This document shows positions 7,564-15,079 of a DNA stretch of 21,312 nt, in pieces. The translations under genes and the position numbers were made by a program. Location of the stretch: the NCBI GenBank assembly GCA_018679695.1, contig JAHHKH010000445.1:1-21312 (forward strand). Direction: 5' to 3'. The stretch comes from Maribacter sp. (GTDB lineage: Bacteria; Bacteroidota; Bacteroidia; Flavobacteriales; Flavobacteriaceae). The number at the start of each line of letters is the position of its first letter. The stretch's first letter is position 1. The notes below the pieces were generated by a model. The model had not been told where the DNA came from. It was given only the letters and a program-made list of their open reading frames with translations, and did no database searches.

Positions 7564-8421
7564 TTAAGTATTAAAATTTCCTAAAATTTCGGCTGGGGGT
7601 AATTTTTTATTTATCAATTTTAAGTTATACAAAGTATCTTGCACTTTATCAAGTACTTGGACATTTATTTGTGACTGACTCCATCGCGTAAGGGAAAGCC
7701 ATTCCCGGATGTCTTCCAATTGCTGCCCATAGCGGTTTGCCAAGGTTCGGTCAATACTCGGTATCTGTTTGAATTCTTTTGTATAGCGGTTAATGATCTC
7801 CAAAACATGCCGAAGTATGGTGTTGTTTTCCAGTAGGAATTTATCGGTTGTCGCAATCACAAAGCAGGGCCAGGGGGTAGGGCAATCACCCAACCTTCTG
7901 AAGATGCCCTTATCGACCAGAGGCTTGGTCGTAAAATGTTCCCACATGAAATAATCGGCAGTTCCCTTGGTCAAAGCCGTAACTGCGCCCTTCAAGTTAT
8001 TGATTACTTCAAATTGCAGGGCCTCTGTAGTCCAACCCTCATTTTGGCCATTTACATAGGCCATAAGATGGCTGCCACTACCAAAACGGCTTATTGCTGC
8101 CCTGGCATTTTTTAACTCGGATATATCCTTAAATCGGCTTTGGGCACCTACGTGGATTCCCCATAGTAGGGGAGATGCAATATATTCTTGTACTATTTTA
8201 GTGGGATTGCCCTCGGTGATGCTCTTGACCAGCCCTTCGGTAAGGATAATGGCCATGTCGGTCTCCCCCTTTTGCAACATTTGGCACATTTTCCCCGTGC
8301 CTTCCGGAATATCGGTCCATAGTAGGTCGATACCACGATCCTCAAAAACCCCTTCCTCAATAGCCAAATGCCAAGGGAGGTTAAAATGTTCGGGGACTCC
8401 GATGATCTTTACTTGTTTCAA
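7564..8421 (-). CDS. Cytosolic periplasmic-binding-fold protein (THI5/SsuA-like, Ca3427-like)
   Basis: This 285-aa protein has the type-2 periplasmic-binding-protein pattern of the NMT1/THI5/SsuA group. The opening strand (VKIIGVPEHFNLPWHLAIEEG) is followed by VFEDRGIDLLW and EGTGKMCQMLQKGETDMAIILTEG. DISELKNARAAISRFGSGSHLM lies in the second lobe, and ALTKGTADYFMWEHFTTKP near the hinge return. There is no signal peptide or lipobox. The start is fixed by a 4-base overlap with the upstream gene, so it acts in the cytoplasm and is not an ABC-importer subunit. No permease or ATPase gene is nearby. It resembles the family named after Candida albicans CA3427, whose members have this fold but unknown ligand. 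Tight coupling to a nucleoside phosphorylase suggests a ligand connected with nucleoside or pyrimidine metabolism; that is inference. An enzyme of the Thi5 or MqnA/MqnD sort is a possible alternative. Confidence 0.8.
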   Translation of the reverse strand: MKQVKIIGVPEHFNLPWHLAIEEGVFEDRGIDLLWTDIPEGTGKMCQMLQKGETDMAIILTEGLVKSITEGNPTKIVQEYIASPLLWGIHVGAQSRFKDISELKNARAAISRFGSGSHLMAYVNGQNEGWTTEALQFEVINNLKGAVTALTKGTADYFMWEHFTTKPLVDKGIFRRLGDCPTPWPCFVIATTDKFLLENNTILRHVLEIINRYTKEFKQIPSIDRTLANRYGQQLEDIREWLSLTRWSQSQINVQVLDKVQDTLYNLKLINKKLPPAEILGNFNT

Positions 8422-9287
8422 TCGACTGTCAGTTTTTCGAGTGTATACGTAATGAGCTTATCTATGGTTTTCAAAGGGGTTTTTGAAAATTCGCCCAATA
8501 CGCGATTGGCAATAATACAATTTAAGGAAACCGCTTGGTGTCCCATGAGTTTACTAAGGGCGTAAATGGCCGAAGACTCCATTTCCATATTGGTAATACG
8601 CAAATCATCGTGCCTAAAGGAGGTTAGTTTGTCGTTGAGCGTTTTATCTTGCAAGGTCAATCGCAATTGACGCCCCTGTGGACCATAAAAACCTGAATTT
8701 GTTATAGTTACACCATATCGTATACGATTTGAGGCCAATTTGTTCCGTAACTGCTCCCCGCTTTTAACAAGGTAGGGCCAAGGTTTTTTACTTGACCAAT
8801 CCGTATATTCCACGAAGGCCTTTGCAAATGCATCATTTACGATTCCATCATTTTCATAATAGTGCAATACCCCATCAAAGCCTAAAGCATATTCGCTCAG
8901 TACGAAAGAATCGACAGGAATATCGGGCTGTATCGCTCCCGATGTGCCAATGCGAACAATTTTAAGTTGTTTGAGCTCCTTATTAATGGTTCTGGTTTTA
9001 AAATCAATATTGGCCAAGGCATCCAATTCATTCAATACAATATCAATATTATCAGCCCCGATTCCTGTCGACAGAACAGTAATCCGCTTGCCATTTAATA
9101 CACCGGTATGGGTAAAAAACTCACGCCTTTCTCTTTTGACCTCTATTGTATCAAAGTGTTTGGACACTCTGCCAACACGGTTCTGATCACCAACTACGAT
9201 TATGGTGTCCGCAATGTTTTCTGGTAATAAATTAAGGTGATAAATGCTGTTGTCAGCATTCAGGATAAGCTCGGAAGCTTCTAACAT
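8418..9287 (-). CDS. Nucleoside phosphorylase, uridine-phosphorylase-like
   Basis: This is a 289-aa PNP/UDP superfamily enzyme that cleaves a nucleoside with phosphate to base and ribose-1-phosphate. Motifs: GDQNRV (33-38; usual form GDPxRV), phosphate/ribose strand STGIGADNI (73-81), RIGTSGAI (112-119) and the ribose-binding NMEMESSA (233-240) with Glu. FYGPQGR (200-206) lines up with the Phe...Gln-x-Arg set that binds the pyrimidine ring in uridine phosphorylases. This favours a pyrimidine nucleoside as substrate (family knowledge plus inference). At 289 aa it is longer than E. coli Udp (about 250). It starts one base after the stop of the DUF1835 gene and overlaps the next gene by 4 bases (ATGA), indicating translational coupling of all three. 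Confidence 0.9.
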   Translation of the reverse strand: MLEASELILNADNSIYHLNLLPENIADTIIVVGDQNRVGRVSKHFDTIEVKRERREFFTHTGVLNGKRITVLSTGIGADNIDIVLNELDALANIDFKTRTINKELKQLKIVRIGTSGAIQPDIPVDSFVLSEYALGFDGVLHYYENDGIVNDAFAKAFVEYTDWSSKKPWPYLVKSGEQLRNKLASNRIRYGVTITNSGFYGPQGRQLRLTLQDKTLNDKLTSFRHDDLRITNMEMESSAIYALSKLMGHQAVSLNCIIANRVLGEFSKTPLKTIDKLITYTLEKLTVD

Positions 9288-9288
9288 A

Positions 9289-10221
9289 CTATAATTTTAG
9301 AATTCTGTCCGATTCAGTATTATAAAGGAAATTGTATTTCAATGCTCCACCCAAATAGGCTTCATTATCCTGAATTCGGGAATAATAACTTGTGTTACCT
9401 TCCAGTATTTCCTTTCCTTTTTTGGTTAACCTAACAGGGTCAAATGAAGTATATAAAGGTTTTAAATTATTGATTATTCGTTCAAATTGTGTGTCACCAA
9501 ACCCGTAAACCCCTTGATTGACCAATACGGTGCGTAGCAATTCGCGTTTTGATTTGGGTTTTTTCTCAACGGACAATCGTAATACTTGATTTTCTAAGTC
9601 GTTAAGTCCGTTTTTTATGGTCGGGAATCGTCTCAGGTGTGCTTTTATGGCATCAGAGAGATAGTCGAATTGGTAGTTGCCAAAGTCAGTGAGGTTCTCC
9701 AGGCGGATTGGATTATCACTGCAGTACAATTGCCAAACATAGTCGGCGTATTCAATATCATCCTGGGAAAGCTCGGTTCTATTCTCAAAAAGTTGTAGTA
9801 AATAAGCATCATCCAAGTCGCCTAGGCCATACATCTTATCGGTATCATCTTCATTGCCGCTGCATACCAATGAGATTTTGGCATATTTACGATGTGTTTT
9901 CAACCAACTGATTACGGCCAACATGTTTATCTGGCAGAATAGATCATATTCAAACCAAAGTACGATCTGGTCTTGTTGTTTGTGATTACAAAGCGATCGG
10001 TATTCCTTTAGGGTTTTCTCAACAAACCACGATTTGGACACTTTATAGTTCTTGTTAAGAAATTCAAAACGGGTTTTCCAAAATGATTCGCTCCCTACAT
10101 GGGTCAATGTCTTACCTTCACAAAGCATTTCGCGCCAAGTGATGATATCACCTTTTAATTCCAATGATTTAAGCCTTTCAGTAAGGGCGTCACCATTGGT
10201 TATATGTAATAGGGAACTCAT
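9289..10221 (-). CDS. DUF1835 domain-containing protein
   Basis: This is a 310-aa protein if it starts at the ATG at 10221 (MSSLLHITNGDALTERL). An upstream in-frame ATG at 10260 adds 13 residues, but a promoter-like TACTTTTA lies between the two starts (complement of 10249-10256), so I prefer the inner one. The N-terminal LHITNGDALTERLKSLELKG followed by DIITWREML is the DUF1835 hallmark. A middle block QIVLWFEYDLFCQINML and a C-terminal segment predicted to be winged-helix-like (RELLRTVLVNQGVYGFGDTQFERIINNL, VRLTKKGKEIL) follow. The family is uncharacterised. It is the first gene of a compact three-gene unit with the nucleoside phosphorylase and the binding-fold protein, so a role in the same process is plausible. 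Confidence 0.85.
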   Translation of the reverse strand: MSSLLHITNGDALTERLKSLELKGDIITWREMLCEGKTLTHVGSESFWKTRFEFLNKNYKVSKSWFVEKTLKEYRSLCNHKQQDQIVLWFEYDLFCQINMLAVISWLKTHRKYAKISLVCSGNEDDTDKMYGLGDLDDAYLLQLFENRTELSQDDIEYADYVWQLYCSDNPIRLENLTDFGNYQFDYLSDAIKAHLRRFPTIKNGLNDLENQVLRLSVEKKPKSKRELLRTVLVNQGVYGFGDTQFERIINNLKPLYTSFDPVRLTKKGKEILEGNTSYYSRIQDNEAYLGGALKYNFLYNTESDRILKL

Positions 10222-10334
10222 GTTTGTGGTTGTTTGCGTTTTGACCCTTAAAAGTAACATTTAATCGAAAAAAACAAAAAAAATTAACAAAAAATTACGC
10301 AACCCTTGATAAGGTATGGTGTTACGGTGGTTTA

Positions 10335-10661
10335 TTAGCCGCCAACGCGCTTTACTTTGAAGCCTTTTTCCTGCAATATTTGCATAATTCGATCTCTATA
10401 ATCCCCTTGGATGATAATTCGCCCTTCCTTGAAGGTGCCCCCTACACTCAATTTGGTTTTTAATTCCTTCGCCAATTTTTTAAAATCTGAATCGGCCCCA
10501 TTATATCCTTCGATAATAGTAATGGGTTTTCCCTTGCGTTTTTCATATTTGCAACTTATGGGCTCATCTTGGAGCCAAATATCGGATTTTGCTTTGGTTT
10601 GTCCTGGCTCGGAGGGCACGTGGTCCGGGAAAAGGTTCTTCAATTGATCTTTCAGTTCCAT
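10335..10661 (-). CDS. yciH: SUI1/YciH family translation-initiation-factor-like protein
   Basis: This 108-aa protein has the eIF1/SUI1 domain over residues 35-106: CKYEKRKGKPITIIEGYNG (37-55), KKLAKELKTKLSVGGT (61-76), and IIIQGDYRDRIMQILQEKGF (82-101). The Gly-Gly between the helix and the last strands is typical. In bacteria YciH is non-essential and has been linked to start-site fidelity and translation repression under stress. The gene starts 3 bases after the stop of the upstream oxygenase gene, so the two are translated from one message. A 113-base AT-rich gap separates it from the next minus-strand gene, leaving open whether that one is in the same transcript. Confidence 0.92.
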   Translation of the reverse strand: MELKDQLKNLFPDHVPSEPGQTKAKSDIWLQDEPISCKYEKRKGKPITIIEGYNGADSDFKKLAKELKTKLSVGGTFKEGRIIIQGDYRDRIMQILQEKGFKVKRVGG

Positions 10662-10664
10662 CCG

Positions 10665-11615
10665 CTACCCTTTAATTAGACCAAGGTCTATCAACCTTTC
10701 ATGAAGGAATTCACCTGCGGTAATATCCTCAAACAGTTTGGGATGGTCAACGTCAATGCAATTTTCAAGGCAGTTTAACGGCATTTCACTGATAGGATGC
10801 ATAAAAAATGGAATTGAATAGCGTGAAGTGCCCCATAATTCCTTTGGCGGGTTCACCACGCGATGAATGGTCGACTTCAATTTATTATTGGTGTGCCGGG
10901 AAAGCATATCGCCAACATTGATCATCAGCTGATCGGGCCGGGCAATGGCATCGATCCATTCGCCTTCATGGTTTTGGACCTGTAGGCCACGGCCATGGGC
11001 ACCCATCAATAAGGTGATCAAATTGATATCCCCATGGGCAGCCGCCCTTACGGCATTTTTGGGTTCATGGGTAATAGGAGGGTAGTGTATAGGTCTCAAA
11101 ATTGAGTTTCCATTCAGGATATAGGCATCAAAATAATACTCATCCAAATCTAAATGCAATGCCAATGCACGTAGCACATATTTCGCCGTTTTCTCCAGCA
11201 TTTTATAGGTTTCCTTGCCTACGGTATTGAACTTCGCCAACTCGGTTACCATGACATTTTTAGGGTATTCCGCCTCCAATTTTGGGTCGTCGACTACGTA
11301 CTGCCCGAAATGCCAGAATTCCTTTAAATCACCTTCTTTTCTACCTTTTGCATGCTCTTTGCCAAAAGAAGTATACCCGCGTTGTCCACCAATTCCTTCA
11401 ATCTCATAGCTGTTCTTGGTTTCCTGGGGCAAATCGAAGAAATTTTTGATTTCGGCATATAGATCTTCCACCAAGGCATCGGATAAAAAATGTCCGCTTA
11501 AGGCCACAAATCCTATCTGTTCAAAGGCATCTCCAATTTCGGTGATAAATTTTTGTTTTCGCTGGGAATCTCCGGAAACAAAATCCTGTAAATCTACGCT
11601 AGGTATGGCCTTCAT
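10665..11615 (-). CDS. Isopenicillin-N-synthase-like Fe(II)/2-oxoglutarate-dependent oxygenase
   Basis: This is a 316-aa protein of the IPNS/2OG-Fe(II) oxygenase superfamily, double-stranded beta-helix. The N-terminal non-haem dioxygenase domain (DAFEQIGFVALSGH at 29-42, FFDLPQETK at 59-67) is followed by the catalytic core. The iron ligands are visible: His194 and Asp196 in AAHGDINLITLL and His251 in STIHRVVNP. RYSIPFF (265-271) carries the Arg-x-Ser that binds 2-oxoglutarate carboxylate. The enzyme should hydroxylate or desaturate a small molecule with O2; the substrate is not predictable. It is the first gene of a unit with yciH and is transcribed divergently from the E1 gene. No beta-lactam or ethylene pathway gene is nearby, so it is annotated only at family level. 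Confidence 0.92.
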   Translation of the reverse strand: MKAIPSVDLQDFVSGDSQRKQKFITEIGDAFEQIGFVALSGHFLSDALVEDLYAEIKNFFDLPQETKNSYEIEGIGGQRGYTSFGKEHAKGRKEGDLKEFWHFGQYVVDDPKLEAEYPKNVMVTELAKFNTVGKETYKMLEKTAKYVLRALALHLDLDEYYFDAYILNGNSILRPIHYPPITHEPKNAVRAAAHGDINLITLLMGAHGRGLQVQNHEGEWIDAIARPDQLMINVGDMLSRHTNNKLKSTIHRVVNPPKELWGTSRYSIPFFMHPISEMPLNCLENCIDVDHPKLFEDITAGEFLHERLIDLGLIKG

Positions 11616-11637
11616 GGTCGTTTTTTAATGGTTCGTC

Positions 11638-11666
11638 CAAAATTACGAATTAATGTTGAATTTAAA
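11638..11666 (-). promoter_or_regulatory. Candidate promoter for the oxygenase-yciH unit
   Basis: On the minus strand TAATTTTG (complement of 11638-11645) matches TAnnTTTG exactly, 22 bases before the ATG. The -33 region holds only a TTT at about 18 bases distance, so the call is weak. The rest of this divergent gap has a TACATTTA (11703-11710) that could serve the E1 gene. Confidence 0.33.
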
Positions 11667-11745
11667 CAGGTGTCTCCTTGATGTGGATGCCTTCTTTTTT
11701 GTTACATTTATCCCGTTTTTCAGAAATCATTGCGATAAATAAAAC

Positions 11746-13722
11746 ATGGATTACAGTAATTACGAGCTAAGCGATAAAATTAAGTTGAGTCTTTATAAAT
11801 CGATGTTGAAACCTCGTATGATCGAGGAAAAAATGTTGATTTTACTGCGTCAGGGTAAAATATCGAAATGGTTCAGTGGTATAGGTCAGGAAGCCATTGC
11901 AGTTGGAGTGGCAAGCGCTATGAAACCTGAGGAATACATTCTACCTATGCATCGAAACCTAGGGGTATTCACAACTCGAAATATCCCCTTAAACCGGTTA
12001 TTTTCTCAATGGCAGGGTAAGGCCAGTGGTTTTACCAATGGTCGCGACCGCAGCTTTCATTTTGGCACCCAGGAATATAAGATCGTTGGAATGATATCCC
12101 ATTTAGGCCCGCAATTAGGAGTTGCAGACGGCATTGCCCTTGCCGATCTTTTGAAGAAGCAAAATCATGTAACCGCCGTATTTACCGGTGAGGGCGCTAC
12201 AAGTGAAGGTGATTTTCACGAAGCCCTTAACGTTGCCGCCGTATGGGATCTGCCTGTGCTTTTTTGCATAGAGAATAACGGCTACGGACTTTCAACACCT
12301 ACCGATGAGCAATACAGATGCGAACATTTGGCGGATAAAGGCACAGGTTATGGCATGGAATCACACATCATTGATGGCAACAATATTCTTGAAGTCTATA
12401 CCAAGATCGATGCACTCTGTAAAAGCATTCGAAAAAAACCCAGACCGGTTTTGGTCGAATTCAAAACCTTTAGAATGAGGGGTCATGAAGAGGCCAGTGG
12501 CACCAAATATGTCCCACAGCATTTAATGGACCAATGGGCGGCCAAAGATCCGTTGGAAAATTATCTGGAATATCTGCATAGTGAAAAGCTCCTTTCGGAA
12601 GCGGAGGAAGTTGTGTTAAAAAAGGAAATCATACGCGAAATCGACGATAATTTAAAACTGGCGTTTGCTGAGAGTGAGATCGATGTGGATACAAGTAAAG
12701 AATTAAATAGTGTATATAAAGATGCTGTTTTTGAAGATATTAAGCCAAGTTCAATTGTAAAAAATATTCGCTTGGTCGACGCCATTTCCGATGGATTGAA
12801 ACAATCCATGGAGAAGCATGGGAACCTGGTCATCATGGGGCAAGACATCGCTGATTACGGTGGGGTTTTCAAGATAACCGATGGCTTTATGGAACTTTTT
12901 GGGAAGGAACGCGTTCGAAATACTCCGATTTGTGAATCGGCCATTGTTTCGGCTGCCATGGGACTCTCTATAAACGGCATGAAAGCTGTTATGGAAATGC
13001 AATTCGCCGATTTCGTGAGTTCTGGTTTTAATCCAATAGTGAATTATTTGGCAAAATCATATTATCGATGGGCGGAAAATGCCGATGTGGTCATACGCAT
13101 GCCTTGTGGTGGTGGGGTAGCTGCCGGTCCGTTTCATTCACAGACCAATGAAGCTTGGTTTACCAAGACCCCTGGATTAAAAGTAGTTTATCCAGCATTT
13201 CCCTATGACGCCAAAGGCCTATTGGCCACCTCGATCAATGATCCGAACCCAGTATTGTTTTTTGAGCACAAAGCGCTGTACCGCAGTGTATACCAAGAGG
13301 TGCCAAACGATTATTACACCCTTCCGTTAGGCAAGGCAAGTGTATTGAAAAAAGGAGGGGCCATCTCAATACTCTCTTATGGGGCAGGGGTACATTGGGC
13401 TTTGGAAACTTTGGAAAACAATCCCGAAATTGAGGCCGATCTGATTGATCTTCGCTCATTGCAACCTTTGGATATCGAAGCGGTTTACACCTCCGTAAAG
13501 AAAACAGGCAAATTGATCATCTTACAGGAGGATAGTCTATTTGGGGGTATTGCCAGTGATATTTCCGCATTGGTCATGGAACAATGTTTTGAATATTTGG
13601 ATGCCCCGGTAAAACGTGTAGGTAGTTTGGAAACACCCGTTCCTTTTGCTAAAAACCTGGAAGACAATTACTTATCCAAAAGTCGTTTTGAGGCTGCCTT
13701 ATTGGATTTATTGGCGTATTGA
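11746..13722 (+). CDS. 2-oxoacid dehydrogenase E1, fused alpha and beta subunits (branched-chain type)
   Basis: This 658-aa single chain contains both E1 subunits. Residues 1-330 are the alpha part. GIGQEAIAVG (45-54) and PMHRNLG (67-73) are followed by the thiamin-diphosphate/Mg motif from GEG (148-150) to ENN (176-178). RMRGHEEASG (243-252) is a phosphorylation-loop-like segment. Residues 340-658 are the beta part: GQDIADYGGVFKITDGF (365-381), CESAIVSAAMGLSINGMKA (396-414), PCGGGVAAGPFHSQTNEAW (453-471) and a transketolase C-terminal domain (about 530-650). The enzyme decarboxylates a 2-oxoacid and acylates the lipoyl group of E2; branched-chain 2-oxoacids are the most likely substrates. 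No E2 or E3 gene is adjacent, so the complex is completed from elsewhere. If branched-chain, it would supply iso/anteiso acyl-CoA primers, relevant to the acyl pathway downstream only as speculation. Confidence 0.93.
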   Translation: MDYSNYELSDKIKLSLYKSMLKPRMIEEKMLILLRQGKISKWFSGIGQEAIAVGVASAMKPEEYILPMHRNLGVFTTRNIPLNRLFSQWQGKASGFTNGRDRSFHFGTQEYKIVGMISHLGPQLGVADGIALADLLKKQNHVTAVFTGEGATSEGDFHEALNVAAVWDLPVLFCIENNGYGLSTPTDEQYRCEHLADKGTGYGMESHIIDGNNILEVYTKIDALCKSIRKKPRPVLVEFKTFRMRGHEEASGTKYVPQHLMDQWAAKDPLENYLEYLHSEKLLSEAEEVVLKKEIIREIDDNLKLAFAESEIDVDTSKELNSVYKDAVFEDIKPSSIVKNIRLVDAISDGLKQSMEKHGNLVIMGQDIADYGGVFKITDGFMELFGKERVRNTPICESAIVSAAMGLSINGMKAVMEMQFADFVSSGFNPIVNYLAKSYYRWAENADVVIRMPCGGGVAAGPFHSQTNEAWFTKTPGLKVVYPAFPYDAKGLLATSINDPNPVLFFEHKALYRSVYQEVPNDYYTLPLGKASVLKKGGAISILSYGAGVHWALETLENNPEIEADLIDLRSLQPLDIEAVYTSVKKTGKLIILQEDSLFGGIASDISALVMEQCFEYLDAPVKRVGSLETPVPFAKNLEDNYLSKSRFEAALLDLLAY

Positions 13723-13824
13723 AGCTGTATCCAAATAAATGACTTTTGTTGAAACATTTCATCGAATAAATACATCCAAGAACTTTTTACCAACGTATAT
13801 ATACCCTAATCCTAATCGTAGCTT

Positions 13825-14307
13825 ATGAAAAAAATGTTCTTACTGTTTGGCGCATTATGTATGCTAGTTTCTTCTTGCTCCGTTTCGAAAGTGGCGCGCG
13901 AAAAACGAAATCTTTTAAGTGGTACCTGGATACTCGAGGATGTTTCCTATGAAAACAATACAGGTAATTTCTCGTCCACCTTGTTTAACGATGCCCAGGA
14001 TATTTGCTTTGAGGGTAGCAACTGGTTTTTTAGGGATAATAACAGCACTGGTCGTTACACCATAGCACCATCGAGTCTTTGTAATGGCGGTGATCGTTTT
14101 ATACGTTGGTCTGTTGTTGACCGTGCCGAGAATTATACCAGCCAACTTCAATTTAAGTTTATTGACGAAAAACTAAAGGATATTTCAGGCGGACTAGGGT
14201 ATCGATTGAATATCGCATCCTTATCGGAATCCGAAATGACCCTGAAATCAAACAATAATGTAGATGGTGAACCAGTGACCATCGTATATAAATTCACAAA
14301 AAAGTAA
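13825..14307 (+). CDS. Lipocalin-like lipoprotein
   Basis: This 160-aa protein has a lipoprotein signal ending at Cys18 (LVSSC, 14-18). After a short charged linker, LLSGTWILEDVSYENN (30-45) gives the typical GxW opening strand of Bacteroidota lipocalin-like domains. Alternating beta segments follow (ICFEGSNWFFRDN, DRFIRWSVVDR, TSQLQFKFI, PVTIVYKFTKK). It should form a small beta-barrel or sandwich anchored to a membrane; any ligand is unknown. The stop is 3 bases before the ATG of the OmpA-like gene, so the two are very probably co-transcribed and may act together in the cell envelope. Confidence 0.82.
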   Translation: MKKMFLLFGALCMLVSSCSVSKVAREKRNLLSGTWILEDVSYENNTGNFSSTLFNDAQDICFEGSNWFFRDNNSTGRYTIAPSSLCNGGDRFIRWSVVDRAENYTSQLQFKFIDEKLKDISGGLGYRLNIASLSESEMTLKSNNNVDGEPVTIVYKFTKK

Positions 14308-14310
14308 AAG

Positions 14311-15006
14311 ATGGGAAATATCGTAAGAAAAAGTATTTATGTTTTTATGTGCATGGCATTGATTACAGGATGCAGTGCCACCAGAAATGCCAATAAAAAG
14401 CAGAAAGGCGCCGTTATTGGGGCTACGGGAGGTGCCGTTATCGGTGGTGTCCTGGGAAATAATATTGGTAAAGGCAATAATACGGCCCTAGGGGCCATTA
14501 TCGGTGCCGTTGTCGGTGGAGTGGCCGGTGGATATATTGGCGACCGTATGGATCGACAAGCGGAACGTATAGAGGAGGAATTACCGGGAGCTGAAGTAAC
14601 CCGCGTTGGTGAAGGAATCAATGTGACCTTTACCGAGGACGCCGGTGTATATTTTGATACCAACAAATCAAGTGTTAAGGGTACATCAGCAACCACCTTG
14701 GACAAGCTGGCAGGTATTTTCAAGGAATATCCTAAAAGTAATATCTTGGTAGAAGGCCATACTGATAGCGCCGGGCCCGAGGATTACAATATGAAGCTTT
14801 CGCAACAGAGAGCGGAGTCTGTTACCAACTATTTGATTGCGCAGGGTATTAGTCCGGCACGATTTACCACCAAATGGTATGGTGAGGCCCAACCTAAGGC
14901 CGATAATGCCACCGCGGAAGGGAAGGCAAAGAACAGAAGGGTAGAATTGGCCATTATTGCCAGTGAGGAATTGAAAGAAGAAGCAAAGGAGAAAACCAAA
15001 GGATAA
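14311..15006 (+). CDS. OmpA-family lipoprotein with glycine-zipper domain (YiaD-like)
   Basis: This 231-aa protein has a lipobox ending at Cys21 (LITGC, 17-21). Residues 33-77 are a Gly/Ala-rich stretch with GxxxG-type repeats (GAVIGATGGAVIGGVLG, GAIIGAVVGGVAGGYIG), a glycine-zipper membrane-associating segment. Residues 113-216 are an OmpA C-terminal peptidoglycan-binding domain: VYFDTNKSSV, LVEGHTDSAGPEDYN with Asp152, LSQQRAESV with Arg167, and NRRVEL at 208-213. The Asp/Arg pair contacts diaminopimelate in the family. The protein tethers membrane to peptidoglycan, as in E. coli YiaD. It ends in a charged Lys/Glu tail. It follows the lipocalin-like gene by 3 bases and is closed by a strong terminator. 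Confidence 0.93.
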   Translation: MGNIVRKSIYVFMCMALITGCSATRNANKKQKGAVIGATGGAVIGGVLGNNIGKGNNTALGAIIGAVVGGVAGGYIGDRMDRQAERIEEELPGAEVTRVGEGINVTFTEDAGVYFDTNKSSVKGTSATTLDKLAGIFKEYPKSNILVEGHTDSAGPEDYNMKLSQQRAESVTNYLIAQGISPARFTTKWYGEAQPKADNATAEGKAKNRRVELAIIASEELKEEAKEKTKG

Positions 15007-15027
15007 GCTTAACATACTTTAAAAGAG

Positions 15028-15057
15028 ATCCCGACAGTAACTGTCGGGATTTTTTTT
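15028..15057 (+). terminator. Strong intrinsic terminator after the OmpA-like gene
   Basis: ATCCCGACAG (15028-15037), loop TAA, CTGTCGGGAT (15041-15050): a perfect 10-bp stem running into eight T residues (15050-15057). It separates the envelope lipoprotein pair from the type III PKS cluster, whose first start codon lies only 22 bases further on. Confidence 0.9.
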
Positions 15058-15079
15058 GTAATTGTGTACCTTTCCAGAA

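Noticed and set aside
7564..9287. Futalosine menaquinone pathway (MqnB plus MqnA/MqnD-like binding fold)
   Set aside because: The fold combination is reminiscent, but flavobacteria generally use the classical Men pathway, and the phosphorylase has uridine-phosphorylase-like residues (FYGPQGR). No other mqn gene is present.
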